Assembly (NCBI RefSeq): GCF_016907975.1
Contig: NZ_JAFBCY010000002.1
Coordinates: forward strand, 744,001-808,000
Reading direction: 5' to 3'
From: Methylopila capsulata
Lineage (GTDB): Bacteria; Pseudomonadota; Alphaproteobacteria; Rhizobiales; Methylopilaceae
DNA: 64,000 bases
Made by a program: the position numbers and the translations under genes. The notes under the pieces are model-generated. The model was not told where the DNA came from and searched no databases. It saw nothing but the letters and a program-made list of their open reading frames with translations. Shown here piece after piece: positions 20,313 to 28,057 of the stretch (position 1 is its first letter; each line of letters opens with the position of its first letter).

Positions 20313-20768
20313 ATGATCCGCTATCAACTGACCTGCGCCGCGGGCCACGGCTTCGACGGCTGGTTCCGCTCTTCCGCCGATTTCGACGGCCAGGCGGAGC
20401 GCGGCCTTTTGTCCTGCCCCGCCTGCGGTTCGGCCGAGGTGCGCAAGGCGCTGATGGCGCCGGCGGTGGCGACCTCGTCCGACGTCGCGAGGGCCGCGGT
20501 CGAGTCCGCCTCCCCGGCCGAGCCGGTCACGCTCGTCTCCGAGAAGGACAAGGCGTTGCGCGCGATGCTTCGGGAGCTCCGCGAGCACGTGACGCGAAAC
20601 GCCGAAGACGTCGGCGAGCGGTTTCCCGAGATCGCCCGGCAGATCCACGCCGAGGAGATCGAGCCCCGTTCGATCTACGGCAAAGCCACGTTCGAGGAGG
20701 CGAAGGCGCTGGCCGAGGAGGGCGTCGCCGTCCATCCGCTGCCGCGTTTTCCCGACGACGGAAACTGA
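20313..20768 (+). CDS. DUF1178 family protein
   Basis: A 151-residue protein of unknown function. The N-terminus is a small zinc-ribbon-like region (MIRYQLTCAAGHGFDGWF and LSCPACGSAEVRKALMAP, with Cys 8 plus a CxxC). A low-complexity Ala-rich linker and a helical C-terminal block (IHAEEIEPRSIYGKATFEEAKALAEEG) follow. Position and sequence match DUF1178, which almost always follows the nitrilase gene in Alphaproteobacteria. It is the last gene of the comF block, 40 bases after the nitrilase stop. Confidence 0.9.
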   Translation: MIRYQLTCAAGHGFDGWFRSSADFDGQAERGLLSCPACGSAEVRKALMAPAVATSSDVARAAVESASPAEPVTLVSEKDKALRAMLRELREHVTRNAEDVGERFPEIARQIHAEEIEPRSIYGKATFEEAKALAEEGVAVHPLPRFPDDGN

Positions 20769-20791
20769 CCGGCGGCCATGCGTTTCGGGGC

Positions 20792-20820
20792 TTGACACAG
20801 CCTCCGATCGGCGTATTTCA
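20792..20820 (+). promoter_or_regulatory. Possible sigma-70-type promoter before the small membrane protein
   Basis: TTGACA (20792-20797) followed after 17 bases by atttca, a weak -10 match. It lies in the 228-base gap between the DUF1178 gene and the small membrane-protein gene starting at 20997, which would have a long 5' leader. The -35 is perfect and the -10 poor, so this is tentative. Confidence 0.35.
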
Positions 20821-20996
20821 GCGCGCATCCGCAGCGGCTTACGCCGTTCGCGGCTCCACAGGAATTCGACCCTTTATGCCAAGCGACAGTAGTCGATGGA
20901 CCGCGCCGTACGCGGCCGTTCGCGAGCGTCTCGCCTGATCGCTTGATCGGGCTCGCCCGCGACCGGCCCGTGCGGCCGGTCGGACGAGGTGAGCCA

Positions 20997-21200
20997 ATGA
21001 CCTTCCCCAAGCGCGCCCCCGGGCGCATCGCAGCCGAGTTCGAGGCCGCCCCGCGTGAGCGCGGCGGCGATCTCGCCATGATCATCCTGCTTGCGCTGGT
21101 GTTCGCGCCGATTGTCGCGATGCACGTGGCCTTCGCGTCCGACGGCGGCGCGGAGCCGGCCGCGCCCGTGGCGCAGGCCATGGCCGTCGGCGCGCGCTAG
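20997..21200 (+). CDS. Small single-pass membrane protein, function unknown
   Basis: A 67-residue protein: a charged N-terminus (MTFPKRAPGRIAAEFEAAPRE), one hydrophobic helix (MIILLALVFAPIVAMHVAFA, about 28-47) and a short Ala-rich tail. The ribosome site acgaggtgag lies just before the ATG, which supports translation. I do not recognise a family. Its TAG stop lies inside a ctag that is also the stop of the convergent rhomboid protease gene. Being a single-TM protein beside an intramembrane protease is suggestive but not proof of a link. Confidence 0.6.
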   Translation: MTFPKRAPGRIAAEFEAAPRERGGDLAMIILLALVFAPIVAMHVAFASDGGAEPAAPVAQAMAVGAR

Positions 21201-21946
21201 GCCGACCGCTCTTCCAGCGTCGGCGCCGGCTGGCGGCGGCGCTCGATGCGCTCCGCCAGGCCCCGGTCGAACAGGTGCACGTCGCGCCGCTTGAGCGCGA
21301 CCACCAGGGCGCCCCCGGTGAGGAAACCGCCGACGTGCGCCCACCAGGCGATCTGGGCGCCCTCGCCCGCGAGCAGGGCGTTGCCGGCCTGGAAAACCAC
21401 CCAGGCGCCGATGATCCAGAAGGCGCGAAGCCGCAGCGGGATCCGGTAGAACACCAGCACCCAGACCTTCACCTGCGGGTGCAGCATCACGTAGGCCGCG
21501 ACCACGCCCGCGACGACGCCCGAGCCGCCGACCAGCGGCGCGTCCGCGTTGGCCGCGCCGGCGGCGTGGGCGAGGCCCGAGCCGACCCCGCAGAGCGCCA
21601 GGAACAGCAGGTAGCGGGCACGACCGAGGTCGTCCTCGACGTTGTCGCCGAAGACCCACAGGAACATCATGTTGCCGATGAGGTGCAGCCAGCCGCCGTG
21701 CAGCACGATCGAGGTCACGAGCGTGGCCCAGGCCGGCACCCGCTCATAGCCCGCCGGCAATACCGCCTCGCCGAACAGCACGCTGGGGATGAGCCCGAAC
21801 GAGACCACCGAGGCCTGGCGCGCGTCGATCACGAGGCCGGACTGGAACACGACGAAGATCGCGATCGAGACGCCCATGAAGGCATAGGTCACCCATGGCC
21901 GCCCGATGTGGCGGTGGGGAGCGTCGTCCAGGAAGGGGACGAACAT
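21197..21946 (-). CDS. Rhomboid family intramembrane serine protease
   Basis: A 249-residue polytopic inner-membrane protease that cleaves transmembrane helices. The catalytic dyad is S142 in LVGGSGVVAG and H204 in WWAHVGGFLTG. The family block SIVLHGGWLHLIGNMMFLWVFG is also present. It has six or so membrane helices and a short basic C-terminal tail (ERIERRRQPAP). Its stop codon shares a ctag with the convergent small membrane protein. Substrates are unknown. Confidence 0.93.
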   Translation of the reverse strand: MFVPFLDDAPHRHIGRPWVTYAFMGVSIAIFVVFQSGLVIDARQASVVSFGLIPSVLFGEAVLPAGYERVPAWATLVTSIVLHGGWLHLIGNMMFLWVFGDNVEDDLGRARYLLFLALCGVGSGLAHAAGAANADAPLVGGSGVVAGVVAAYVMLHPQVKVWVLVFYRIPLRLRAFWIIGAWVVFQAGNALLAGEGAQIAWWAHVGGFLTGGALVVALKRRDVHLFDRGLAERIERRRQPAPTLEERSA

Positions 21947-22064
21947 GGCGGTCTCGACCCGTCAAGCGCGGCTGCGGCCTCCTGCGGGCCGGCGCGCTTC
22001 CGCAAATATGGCGGCGCGTGCGACCGTCACAAGCGCTCGGGCGCGCAGCCCGGCGATTGGCGCG

Positions 22065-22628
22065 TCAGCGTGTCTTTCCGGGCGCCCAGAGCACGTCGCC
22101 CTGGCCGAGGTTCGCGACCCGCGCGGCGACGAACAGGAAGTCCGACAGCCGGTTGACGTAGGCGAGCGCCGGCTTCGACACTGGCTCGCGCTCCGCGAGC
22201 GCCGTCATCAGCCGCTCGGCGCGGCGGGCGATGGTGCGCGCGAGGTGGAGGTTCGCGGCGAGCGCCGTTCCCGCCGGCAGCACGAAGGACTTCAACGGCT
22301 CGAGCCGCGCGTTGAGCGCGTCGATGTCGGCCTCGAGCCGGTCGACCTGGCTCTGGACGATCCGCAGCGGCTCGTAGCCCAGGTCCTCGCCGGTGTCGGG
22401 CGTCGCGAGATCGGCGCCGAGGTCGAACATCTCGTTCTGGACCCGCGACAGGATGGCGTCGAGCTCCGGCTCGGCGTGCAGCCGGGCAAGCCCGATCGCG
22501 GCGTTGGCCTCGTCGACGGCGCCGTAGGAGTCCACCCGCAGGTCGTGCTTCGGACGTCTGGGGCCGGACGCCAGCCCCGTGGTGCCGTCGTCGCCGGTGC
22601 GCGTGTAGATCTTGTTGAGCTTGACCAT
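22065..22628 (-). CDS. Cob(I)yrinic acid a,c-diamide adenosyltransferase (PduO type)
   Basis: A 187-residue ATP:cob(I)alamin adenosyltransferase that makes adenosylcobalamin. It starts KIYTRTGDDGTTGLASG, the ATP-binding N-terminal signature. RPKHDLRVDSYGAVDEANAAIGLAR and the C-terminal RTIARRAERLMTAL ... YVNRLSDFLFVAAR are also typical. In an organism with methylsuccinyl-CoA dehydrogenase, B12 would serve ethylmalonyl-CoA and methylmalonyl-CoA mutases (inference). It is probably co-transcribed with the twin-TM protein and TspO genes upstream; gaps are 7 and 9 bases. Confidence 0.94.
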   Translation of the reverse strand: MVKLNKIYTRTGDDGTTGLASGPRRPKHDLRVDSYGAVDEANAAIGLARLHAEPELDAILSRVQNEMFDLGADLATPDTGEDLGYEPLRIVQSQVDRLEADIDALNARLEPLKSFVLPAGTALAANLHLARTIARRAERLMTALAEREPVSKPALAYVNRLSDFLFVAARVANLGQGDVLWAPGKTR

Positions 22629-22635
22629 TTCGGCG

Positions 22636-22830
22636 TCAGGACCCCATCGCCCAGACCGTCGCCATGATGATGACGATCGCCACGAACTGCAGTCCGACGC
22701 GCCAGCGCATCAGCTTCTGCGACCGATTGGGATCGCCGCCCCGCATCATGTTGAAGAGGCCGAGAATGAGGACGACGGCGACCGCGCCGACCGCCGCCGG
22801 CACCGCGTAGCCCGAGAGAAGATCGGCCAT
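22636..22830 (-). CDS. Twin-transmembrane small protein (HIG1-domain type)
   Basis: A 64-residue protein with two membrane helices (about 10-27 and 46-62) joined by a basic loop NMMRGGDPNRSQKLMRWRVGLQ. This matches the short alphaproteobacterial HIG1-like proteins. Mitochondrial HIG1 proteins associate with cytochrome c oxidase supercomplexes; the bacterial role is not established. It lies between TspO and the cobalamin adenosyltransferase in a tight minus-strand cluster. Confidence 0.85.
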   Translation of the reverse strand: MADLLSGYAVPAAVGAVAVVLILGLFNMMRGGDPNRSQKLMRWRVGLQFVAIVIIMATVWAMGS

Positions 22831-22839
22831 GGGGGACCC

Positions 22840-23346
22840 TCAGTTCAGGAACAGGATCGACGCGTTCAGCGCCGTGGCGAAGGCGACCCACGCCAGATAG
22901 GGGTGCAGCAGCCCGGCCGCGAGCCCGTCGATCGACCGAAACGTCAGGATCGTCCAGACGATCGCGGCGAGCAGCGCCAGGATGACCCCGAGCCCCAGCC
23001 CCGGGTTCTGCGCGCCGAAGAAGGCGAAGGACCAGGCGACGTTGAGCGCGAACTGCACGGCGTAGGCCGTCAGCGCGCGCCGCCGCGCCGCGCCCTCCCC
23101 GATCACCGCGACGCGCCAGAGCGACACCGCCATGAGCGCGTAGAGGATCGTCCAGGCGATCGGGAACGCGAGCTTCGGCGGGTTGAACGAGGGCTTCGCC
23201 AGCCCGTCGTACCAGGGAAGGTTCGGAACGGTCACCGCCGAGCCGAGCTGGGACGCGGCCAAGCTCAGCGCGAGCGCGCCGGCCAGGATCAGCAACGAGC
23301 GCGGCGAGCGCCAGGCGGGACGGGCGGGACGCAGGGGGGCGGTCAT
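22840..23346 (-). CDS. tspO: TspO/MBR family protein (tryptophan-rich sensory protein)
   Basis: A 168-residue five-helix membrane protein. It has the family motifs PWYDGLAKPSFNPPKLAFPIAW, NVAWSFAFFGAQNPGLG and a final HPYLAWVAFATALNASI. TspO binds tetrapyrroles; in Rhodobacter it modulates photosynthesis genes in response to oxygen. It is first in a cluster with the HIG1-like protein and the cobalamin adenosyltransferase, so a tetrapyrrole or corrinoid connection is possible. Confidence 0.94.
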   Translation of the reverse strand: MTAPLRPARPAWRSPRSLLILAGALALSLAASQLGSAVTVPNLPWYDGLAKPSFNPPKLAFPIAWTILYALMAVSLWRVAVIGEGAARRRALTAYAVQFALNVAWSFAFFGAQNPGLGLGVILALLAAIVWTILTFRSIDGLAAGLLHPYLAWVAFATALNASILFLN

Positions 23347-23473
23347 GCGCCAGACATAGCGCGCGACGCGTGCTTTCGCGAGGCCGGGCGCGGGTCGGCC
23401 GTGTTGAGCGACACGCCAAAATCGTCTAAGGACGACGGCATTCCTGACGTCAGCGCCTGAAGGGAGGCGACCG

Positions 23474-23518
23474 ATGCTTATCGATCATCGCCTCGGCCTG
23501 AGGCCGCAAGACATTTGA
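23474..23518 (+). CDS. Possible 14-residue leader peptide ahead of the PcfJ-like gene
   Basis: A short ORF, MLIDHRLGLRPQDI, with an unusually strong ribosome site (aagggagg 6 bases before the ATG). It contains a small hairpin, gcctcggcctgaggc, and ends 97 bases before the PcfJ-like start. It could be a regulatory leader, or the true N-terminus of the downstream protein if a frameshift exists. No family is recognised. Confidence 0.35.
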   Translation: MLIDHRLGLRPQDI

Positions 23519-23615
23519 AGCGCCGCCGCGGCCAACGCGCCGCGGCTCTGTCGCTTCTTGGTCAGACGTTCGCCGCACGTCGGTTCGCCGCGGCCGGCGC
23601 TTGGGATTTTCTTTC

Positions 23616-24776
23616 ATGTTTTCCGCCACGTCCTGCGCCCTTACGGGGCGCAGCCTTCGATCCACTGCGCCGTCGGCGACGGAGCGCGCTCTCGCCCGCT
23701 TTCCCTCCCCGCAGGGGTGTTCGATCCGCAGGCTCGCGCGGCGAGATCCGCGCCTCGCCGATCTTGCGCTCAGCTTTCCCGGCCTGCTTGCGACCCTCGC
23801 CGCGCCAAAGGGGAGCTTCGACCCGGAGCCTGCGATCGCAGCGATCGAAAGGGGCGCCGCGCTGAAGCTGGCCGCCGCGCTGGCGGCGGTCCCGATGTGG
23901 ACGCGCCGCCTGCCGCCTGAGGCCTTTGCCGCCGCCGACCTCCGTCGCCTGCCGGACGGCGACCGCTTTCGCCGCCAAATAGCGAACGCCGTGCCCAAGC
24001 GTCCCGCGGGCGCCGCGCGGTGGCTCCAGATGGTCTCGGAAGCGGCGCTCTGGGGCGACGACGCCTTCGTGCTCTGGACTGCGCGTGAGGCGCCGTCGCT
24101 ACGGTCGCGGAGGGGATCGGCCGTCGTGCGACCTCTGGCGCTCTATGCGTTTTACTCCCGGAACCCGGCCACCTCGGCCGGGGCGATCGTCGACCGGCTC
24201 TGGTCGCCGAAGCTCGGTGCCCCAGCGGCGCTCGAGGGCGCCGAAGCGTGGCTCATCGCGGCGGAACTTCGCGCGCACATGGCCGCTCCCACATCGTCGT
24301 GCGGCCTGAAACCCGGGCGCATCCTCGATGCAGACCTCGTGCCCCTCCTCTCGGAAAGCGACGTCGTCGAGGAGGCGATCGCGATGCGGAACTGCCTCCG
24401 CCGGTTCGGCCCGCAGGTTCGCCGTCAGGGGCAGAGCTTGTGGAGCCTTCGCCGTGGCGAACGCCGGGTCGCGACCCTACGCATAGGCTACCCGCGCGGC
24501 AGTCCGATTCTCGGCGTGCTCGAATTCCGTGGCCCAAACAACGCGGACGTCGACCTGGAGCTGTGGGCGGCGGTTCACCGCTGGCTCGGCGCCCACAACT
24601 TGGCGTCGATCCGGCCGGAGATCGTGGGCTGGCGGCCTGAAGTGATCGACCGGACGATTTGGGCCGAGCTGTGGCGACCGTATTGGCTGGCGCTTGGCCG
24701 CTTCCCAGCTTGGCTCCCGCTTCGGCCGTCCTCGGCCGCGCTTGAGGGCCTCAAGGACGAGATCCGCTGGAGGTGA
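23616..24776 (+). CDS. PcfJ-like domain protein
   Basis: A 386-residue protein, likely cytosolic. The N-terminal half is Ala/Arg-rich with no clear motif. The C-terminal half has a PcfJ-type block, VVEEAIAMRNCLRRFG then GQSLWSLRRGERRVATLRI, that matches the family pattern of a conserved Met/Asn-Cys followed by an S-x-R strand and an A-T-L strand. PcfJ was named from an enterococcal conjugative plasmid; chromosomal members have no known function. Start choice is uncertain: ATG 23616 has only a weak ribosome site, and a TTG lies at 23601. It stands alone in a region of TspO and SbmA genes and may be an accessory acquisition. Confidence 0.7.
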   Translation: MFSATSCALTGRSLRSTAPSATERALARFPSPQGCSIRRLARRDPRLADLALSFPGLLATLAAPKGSFDPEPAIAAIERGAALKLAAALAAVPMWTRRLPPEAFAAADLRRLPDGDRFRRQIANAVPKRPAGAARWLQMVSEAALWGDDAFVLWTAREAPSLRSRRGSAVVRPLALYAFYSRNPATSAGAIVDRLWSPKLGAPAALEGAEAWLIAAELRAHMAAPTSSCGLKPGRILDADLVPLLSESDVVEEAIAMRNCLRRFGPQVRRQGQSLWSLRRGERRVATLRIGYPRGSPILGVLEFRGPNNADVDLELWAAVHRWLGAHNLASIRPEIVGWRPEVIDRTIWAELWRPYWLALGRFPAWLPLRPSSAALEGLKDEIRWR

Positions 24777-24784
24777 GCGTGTCG

Positions 24785-24825
24785 TGGACCGTCGCGCAGG
24801 CCCGTTGGGTCCGAGCGACGGTCCA
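24785..24825. terminator. Stem-loop between the PcfJ-like gene and sbmA
   Basis: Perfect 11-bp inverted repeat tggaccgtcgc / gcgacggtcca with a 19-base loop. It lies immediately between convergent gene ends. There is no T-run, so it may be a rho-assisted or transcript-stabilising hairpin rather than a classical terminator. Confidence 0.6.
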
Positions 24826-24828
24826 TCC

Positions 24829-26094
24829 TCAGACCCGCACGCCCGCGGCGTCCACCTCCGCCTCGGGGGCCTCGAGGTCCTGCGTCGGCGGCTTGCCGCC
24901 GTGGATCGTCGCCTCGAAACCGCGAAGACGCTTGTAGATCGACAGCAGCTCGATGATCTGCGGCCACGAGTTCACGAGATACTGGAACGACGACCGCACC
25001 TGCTCGAACGCGCTCAGGATCTGCTGCATCGGCCCCAGCGTGATCTTGCCGGCGACGATGGTCGGCGCGAGCACGATGTAGGGAAAAATGTTGTCGATCT
25101 GCACGTACGAAATGCGGGCGACGTTGAAGTAGAGATAGTGGAAGTAGAGCCGGAAATAATTCCGGCGGACATTTCCAAACAGCTCCCGCACGGTCGGCGG
25201 CTGAGCGCGGCCGGCGTCGTCTTCGCCGTAGACCAGCTCCTTGCGGTAGGCGGCCTCAACGCGCTGGTTGCGGAACTCGAGGCCGGGCAGCTTGACGCCG
25301 ACCAGCGCCAGGAACGTCGTGCCGAACGCCGCCCACAGGATCGCCGCCGTCACCAGCGGGTGAGGAATCGCGCCCACGATCGGCAGCTCGCTGATCGGGC
25401 CGGACAACCGGATCAGCACAGGCAGGAAGGCGATCAGCGTCATCACCGCGTCGATCAGGCTGACGCCGAGCGTCTCCATCTGGGTGGAGAACCGCATGGT
25501 GTCCTCCTGCACGCGCTGCGAGGCGCCCTCCACATGACGCAGTTTCGGCCAGAACGACATGTAGTAGTCGTTCATCGCGGTTCGCCAGCGGAAGATGTAG
25601 TGCTGCACAAAGAACCGAGTGAACACGCCGACGATCACGGCAACCATGGCGATGCCGATGAACGCGAAGGTTTCGCCATAGAAATCAGGGAGAGTAACAG
25701 GCCGGCTTTTCGAGACCGCGGCCTGCACCAGGTCGTAGAACGGCCCGTACCAAGCGTTGATGGCGACCGCCACCTGCACTTGAAAGTAGGTGACGAAGAT
25801 GATCAGCGCGCTGCCGAGGATGGACCACGGCGCCCACGGATGCTTGGACGTGGCCAACCAGTAGGCCGAGAACAGGCCGACCGCGATCGCATAGTAGACG
25901 TAAAACCACAGGAACGGCGCGGAGACGAAGACGGCCGGCCCTATGATCGGCGGCGCATCCGGCGCGGCGGGCGGCAGGCCGATCCAGGTCCCCGCGGCCC
26001 AGCCGCCCGCGTACCACAGTCCGATCGCGAGCAGCGACCAGACCACGACCGAGATGAAGAACGGTTTCGGGTTCGGGAAAAACGATACGAACAT
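24829..26094 (-). CDS. sbmA: SbmA/BacA-family peptide antibiotic transporter
   Basis: A 421-residue inner-membrane protein that imports peptides and peptide antibiotics using the proton gradient; in Sinorhizobium and Brucella the homologue BacA is needed for chronic host infection. Features are the start [12 protein letters not shown], multiple helices, and the conserved [34 protein letters not shown] segment (about 179-213). The C-terminal [19 protein letters not shown] and [21 protein letters not shown] resemble the TM part of an ABC transporter without an ATPase. Some members also affect very-long-chain fatty acids or B12 uptake. Confidence 0.95.
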   Translation of the reverse strand: MFVSFFPNPKPFFISVVVWSLLAIGLWYAGGWAAGTWIGLPPAAPDAPPIIGPAVFVSAPFLWFYVYYAIAVGLFSAYWLATSKHPWAPWSILGSALIIFVTYFQVQVAVAINAWYGPFYDLVQAAVSKSRPVTLPDFYGETFAFIGIAMVAVIVGVFTRFFVQHYIFRWRTAMNDYYMSFWPKLRHVEGASQRVQEDTMRFSTQMETLGVSLIDAVMTLIAFLPVLIRLSGPISELPIVGAIPHPLVTAAILWAAFGTTFLALVGVKLPGLEFRNQRVEAAYRKELVYGEDDAGRAQPPTVRELFGNVRRNYFRLYFHYLYFNVARISYVQIDNIFPYIVLAPTIVAGKITLGPMQQILSAFEQVRSSFQYLVNSWPQIIELLSIYKRLRGFEATIHGGKPPTQDLEAPEAEVDAAGVRV

Positions 26095-26209
26095 GCCCGA
26101 CGGTCTCCACGTGCGCTCCCTCAGCGGAACGGCGACAAGGCATACGCCGGAAGCGGCGAGACGATGGCTTAAAATTTAGAAGGGTTTGCGCCCCGGCGGG
26201 CGGGCCGCC

Positions 26210-27154
26210 TCACCAGACCGCGGCGAGCAGCGCGTCGCGTTCGACCCGGGTCGGAAAGGCGCCGAAGCCGCCTTCGGCGCGGACCGCGAGCGCTCCGCAG
26301 GCGGCGGCGTGCCGCAGGCTTTTGGGCCAGTCGCCGGTTTCCGCGAAGGTGGTCGCGAACCCTGCGGCGAAGGCGTCGCCCGCGCCGATGGTGTCGACCG
26401 CTTCCACTTCGAAGGCCGGCTGCGTCAGGATCGCCCCGTCCGACAGCCGGGCGATCGCGCCGGCCGCGCCGCAGGTCGCCACCAGCGCGCTGACGCCGAG
26501 GGCGAACAGAGCCGCCGCCACCGCCTCGGCGTCCAAATCGGCCTCGACGCCGAGCGCAAGCGCGAGCGCCTCGGTCTCGACCGCGTTCGCGACGACGATG
26601 GAGCAGGTCGCGAGGATCTCGGGCGCGACAGGGCGGAACGGCGAGGGGTTGAGCACGGTGATTCGGTCCGCGCCGCGGGCGATCGCGAAGCCCTCGGCGA
26701 TCGCGGCGTCGCCGATCTCGAACTGGGCGAGCGTCACCGCGGCCGCCTCGATCGCCGGCCGCGCGTCTTGGGCGTCCTGGGCGGAAAGCGACGCGTTCGC
26801 GCCGGAGAACACCGCGATGGCCGTCTCGCCGTCTTCGGCGATGAAGCCGACGCCCGCGCCGGTCGCTCCCGGCCGGCGGCGCAGCATGGCCGGGTCGAGA
26901 TCGGCGTGCGCGAAGGCCGCCGCCGCGAGCGCTCCGAGCGCGTCGTCCCCGACCGCGAACAGGCCGTCGACCTCAGCGCCGAGCCGGCGGGCGGCGACCG
27001 CCTGGTTGAATCCCTTGCCCCCGGGCTCCATCCGAAACCCCGACGCGGCGAGCGATTCGCCTGCCACGGGCAGCCGTGCAACGCGTGTCGTGCACGCCGT
27101 CACGAAGCTTCCCATAATGAAAAGCTTCGCGCGCGCGCCGTTCTGGTTCATCAT
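26210..27154 (-). CDS. PfkB/ribokinase-family carbohydrate kinase
   Basis: A 314-residue sugar or nucleoside kinase. The N-terminal GG motif is FRMEPGGKGFNQAVAARRLGAEV. The C-terminal signature DTIGAGDAFAAGFATTFA carries the catalytic Asp. It is most like ribokinase (RbsK), but the substrate cannot be fixed because no transporter or hydrolase gene adjoins. It is transcribed divergently from a GntR-type regulator 72 bases away. The frame opens with two ATG codons at 27154; a start at 27115 (MGSFVTACTTRV) is also possible. Confidence 0.88.
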   Translation of the reverse strand: MMNQNGARAKLFIMGSFVTACTTRVARLPVAGESLAASGFRMEPGGKGFNQAVAARRLGAEVDGLFAVGDDALGALAAAAFAHADLDPAMLRRRPGATGAGVGFIAEDGETAIAVFSGANASLSAQDAQDARPAIEAAAVTLAQFEIGDAAIAEGFAIARGADRITVLNPSPFRPVAPEILATCSIVVANAVETEALALALGVEADLDAEAVAAALFALGVSALVATCGAAGAIARLSDGAILTQPAFEVEAVDTIGAGDAFAAGFATTFAETGDWPKSLRHAAACGALAVRAEGGFGAFPTRVERDALLAAVW

Positions 27155-27226
27155 AAGTCACGCCCCCCCGACGCGACGTCGTTCCCGCCACCCTGCGCCG
27201 AGGGCGCTCTAGCCGCCCCGCATGAT

Positions 27227-27991
27227 ATGCTGAAAGCGTTGCACGACACTCCGAGCTTACACAGTCGTCTGCGTTTGCGCGACGACACTGCGATGCCGCT
27301 CTATCGGCAACTGGAGCTGCAGATCGCCGCGCTGATCGAGAGCGGCGAGATCGGTCCGGGCGCGACGCTGCCGGCCGAGAGGCAACTCGCGTCCGACCTG
27401 GGCGTCAGCCGCACGACCGTGCAGCACTGCTACAGCGCTCTGCGCCGGCGCAGGCTGGTGAGCGCGCATGGCCGTCTCGGCTTCATCGTCGAAGGGCCGA
27501 CGGAGAAGCTCCACCCCGGCATGGAGCGCCTCAAGGGCTTCACCGAGGAGATGCGCGAGCTCGGCCGCGCCGCGTCGTCGAAGGTGATCGAACGGGTGGT
27601 CACCCACGACCGCTCGCTCGCCTCCCTGTTCCAGCAGCCCTCGACCGCGCCCTTCCTGAAGCTCGTGCGGATTCGCTTCGGCGACGACGTCCCGCTGTCG
27701 CGGGAGGTCGCCTGGTACGACCTCGGTGTCGCGCCGGAGCTCGCCGAGGCCGACCTGTCGGGGTCGGTCTACGATCGGCTGCGGGAAATCGGCTGCGCGC
27801 TGACCCGCTGCGAACAGACGATCGAGGCCGCGACCCCGGACGTGGACGAATGCGCCGTGTTCGGCTTCGAGGAGCCGCTGCCGTGCCTGCTGATCAAGCG
27901 CCGCTCCTTCGCGGGCGAACGCATGGTGGAGTACGTCGAGGGCCTCTTCCGCGGCGACGCCTACGCCTACCGGCTCACTCTCGGCGCGTGA
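27227..27991 (+). CDS. GntR family transcriptional regulator with UTRA domain (HutC type)
   Basis: A 254-residue regulator. The winged helix-turn-helix is at about 25-90: MPLYRQLELQIAALIESG, TLPAERQLASDLGVSRTTVQ, LVSAHGRLGFIVE. A UTRA ligand-binding domain follows, with KLVRIRFGDDVPLSREVAWYD and CLLIKRRSFAGERMVEYVEG. ATG 27227 was chosen; the frame stays open far upstream but overlaps the divergent kinase gene. It most likely represses the divergent ribokinase-like gene and responds to a phosphosugar. The nearest plus-strand gene downstream is a Bug-type binding protein. Confidence 0.88.
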   Translation: MLKALHDTPSLHSRLRLRDDTAMPLYRQLELQIAALIESGEIGPGATLPAERQLASDLGVSRTTVQHCYSALRRRRLVSAHGRLGFIVEGPTEKLHPGMERLKGFTEEMRELGRAASSKVIERVVTHDRSLASLFQQPSTAPFLKLVRIRFGDDVPLSREVAWYDLGVAPELAEADLSGSVYDRLREIGCALTRCEQTIEAATPDVDECAVFGFEEPLPCLLIKRRSFAGERMVEYVEGLFRGDAYAYRLTLGA

Positions 27992-28057
27992 CCGCCTGAC
28001 TTTCGGCGCGGGCGCGCTAGCTCGGGAAGGATGCCCCTCGCCGAGGAGACGCCGTCC

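Noticed and set aside
24694-26172. 492-codon plus ORF antisense to sbmA
   Set aside because: Low-complexity charged sequence; sbmA on the other strand is clearly the gene.
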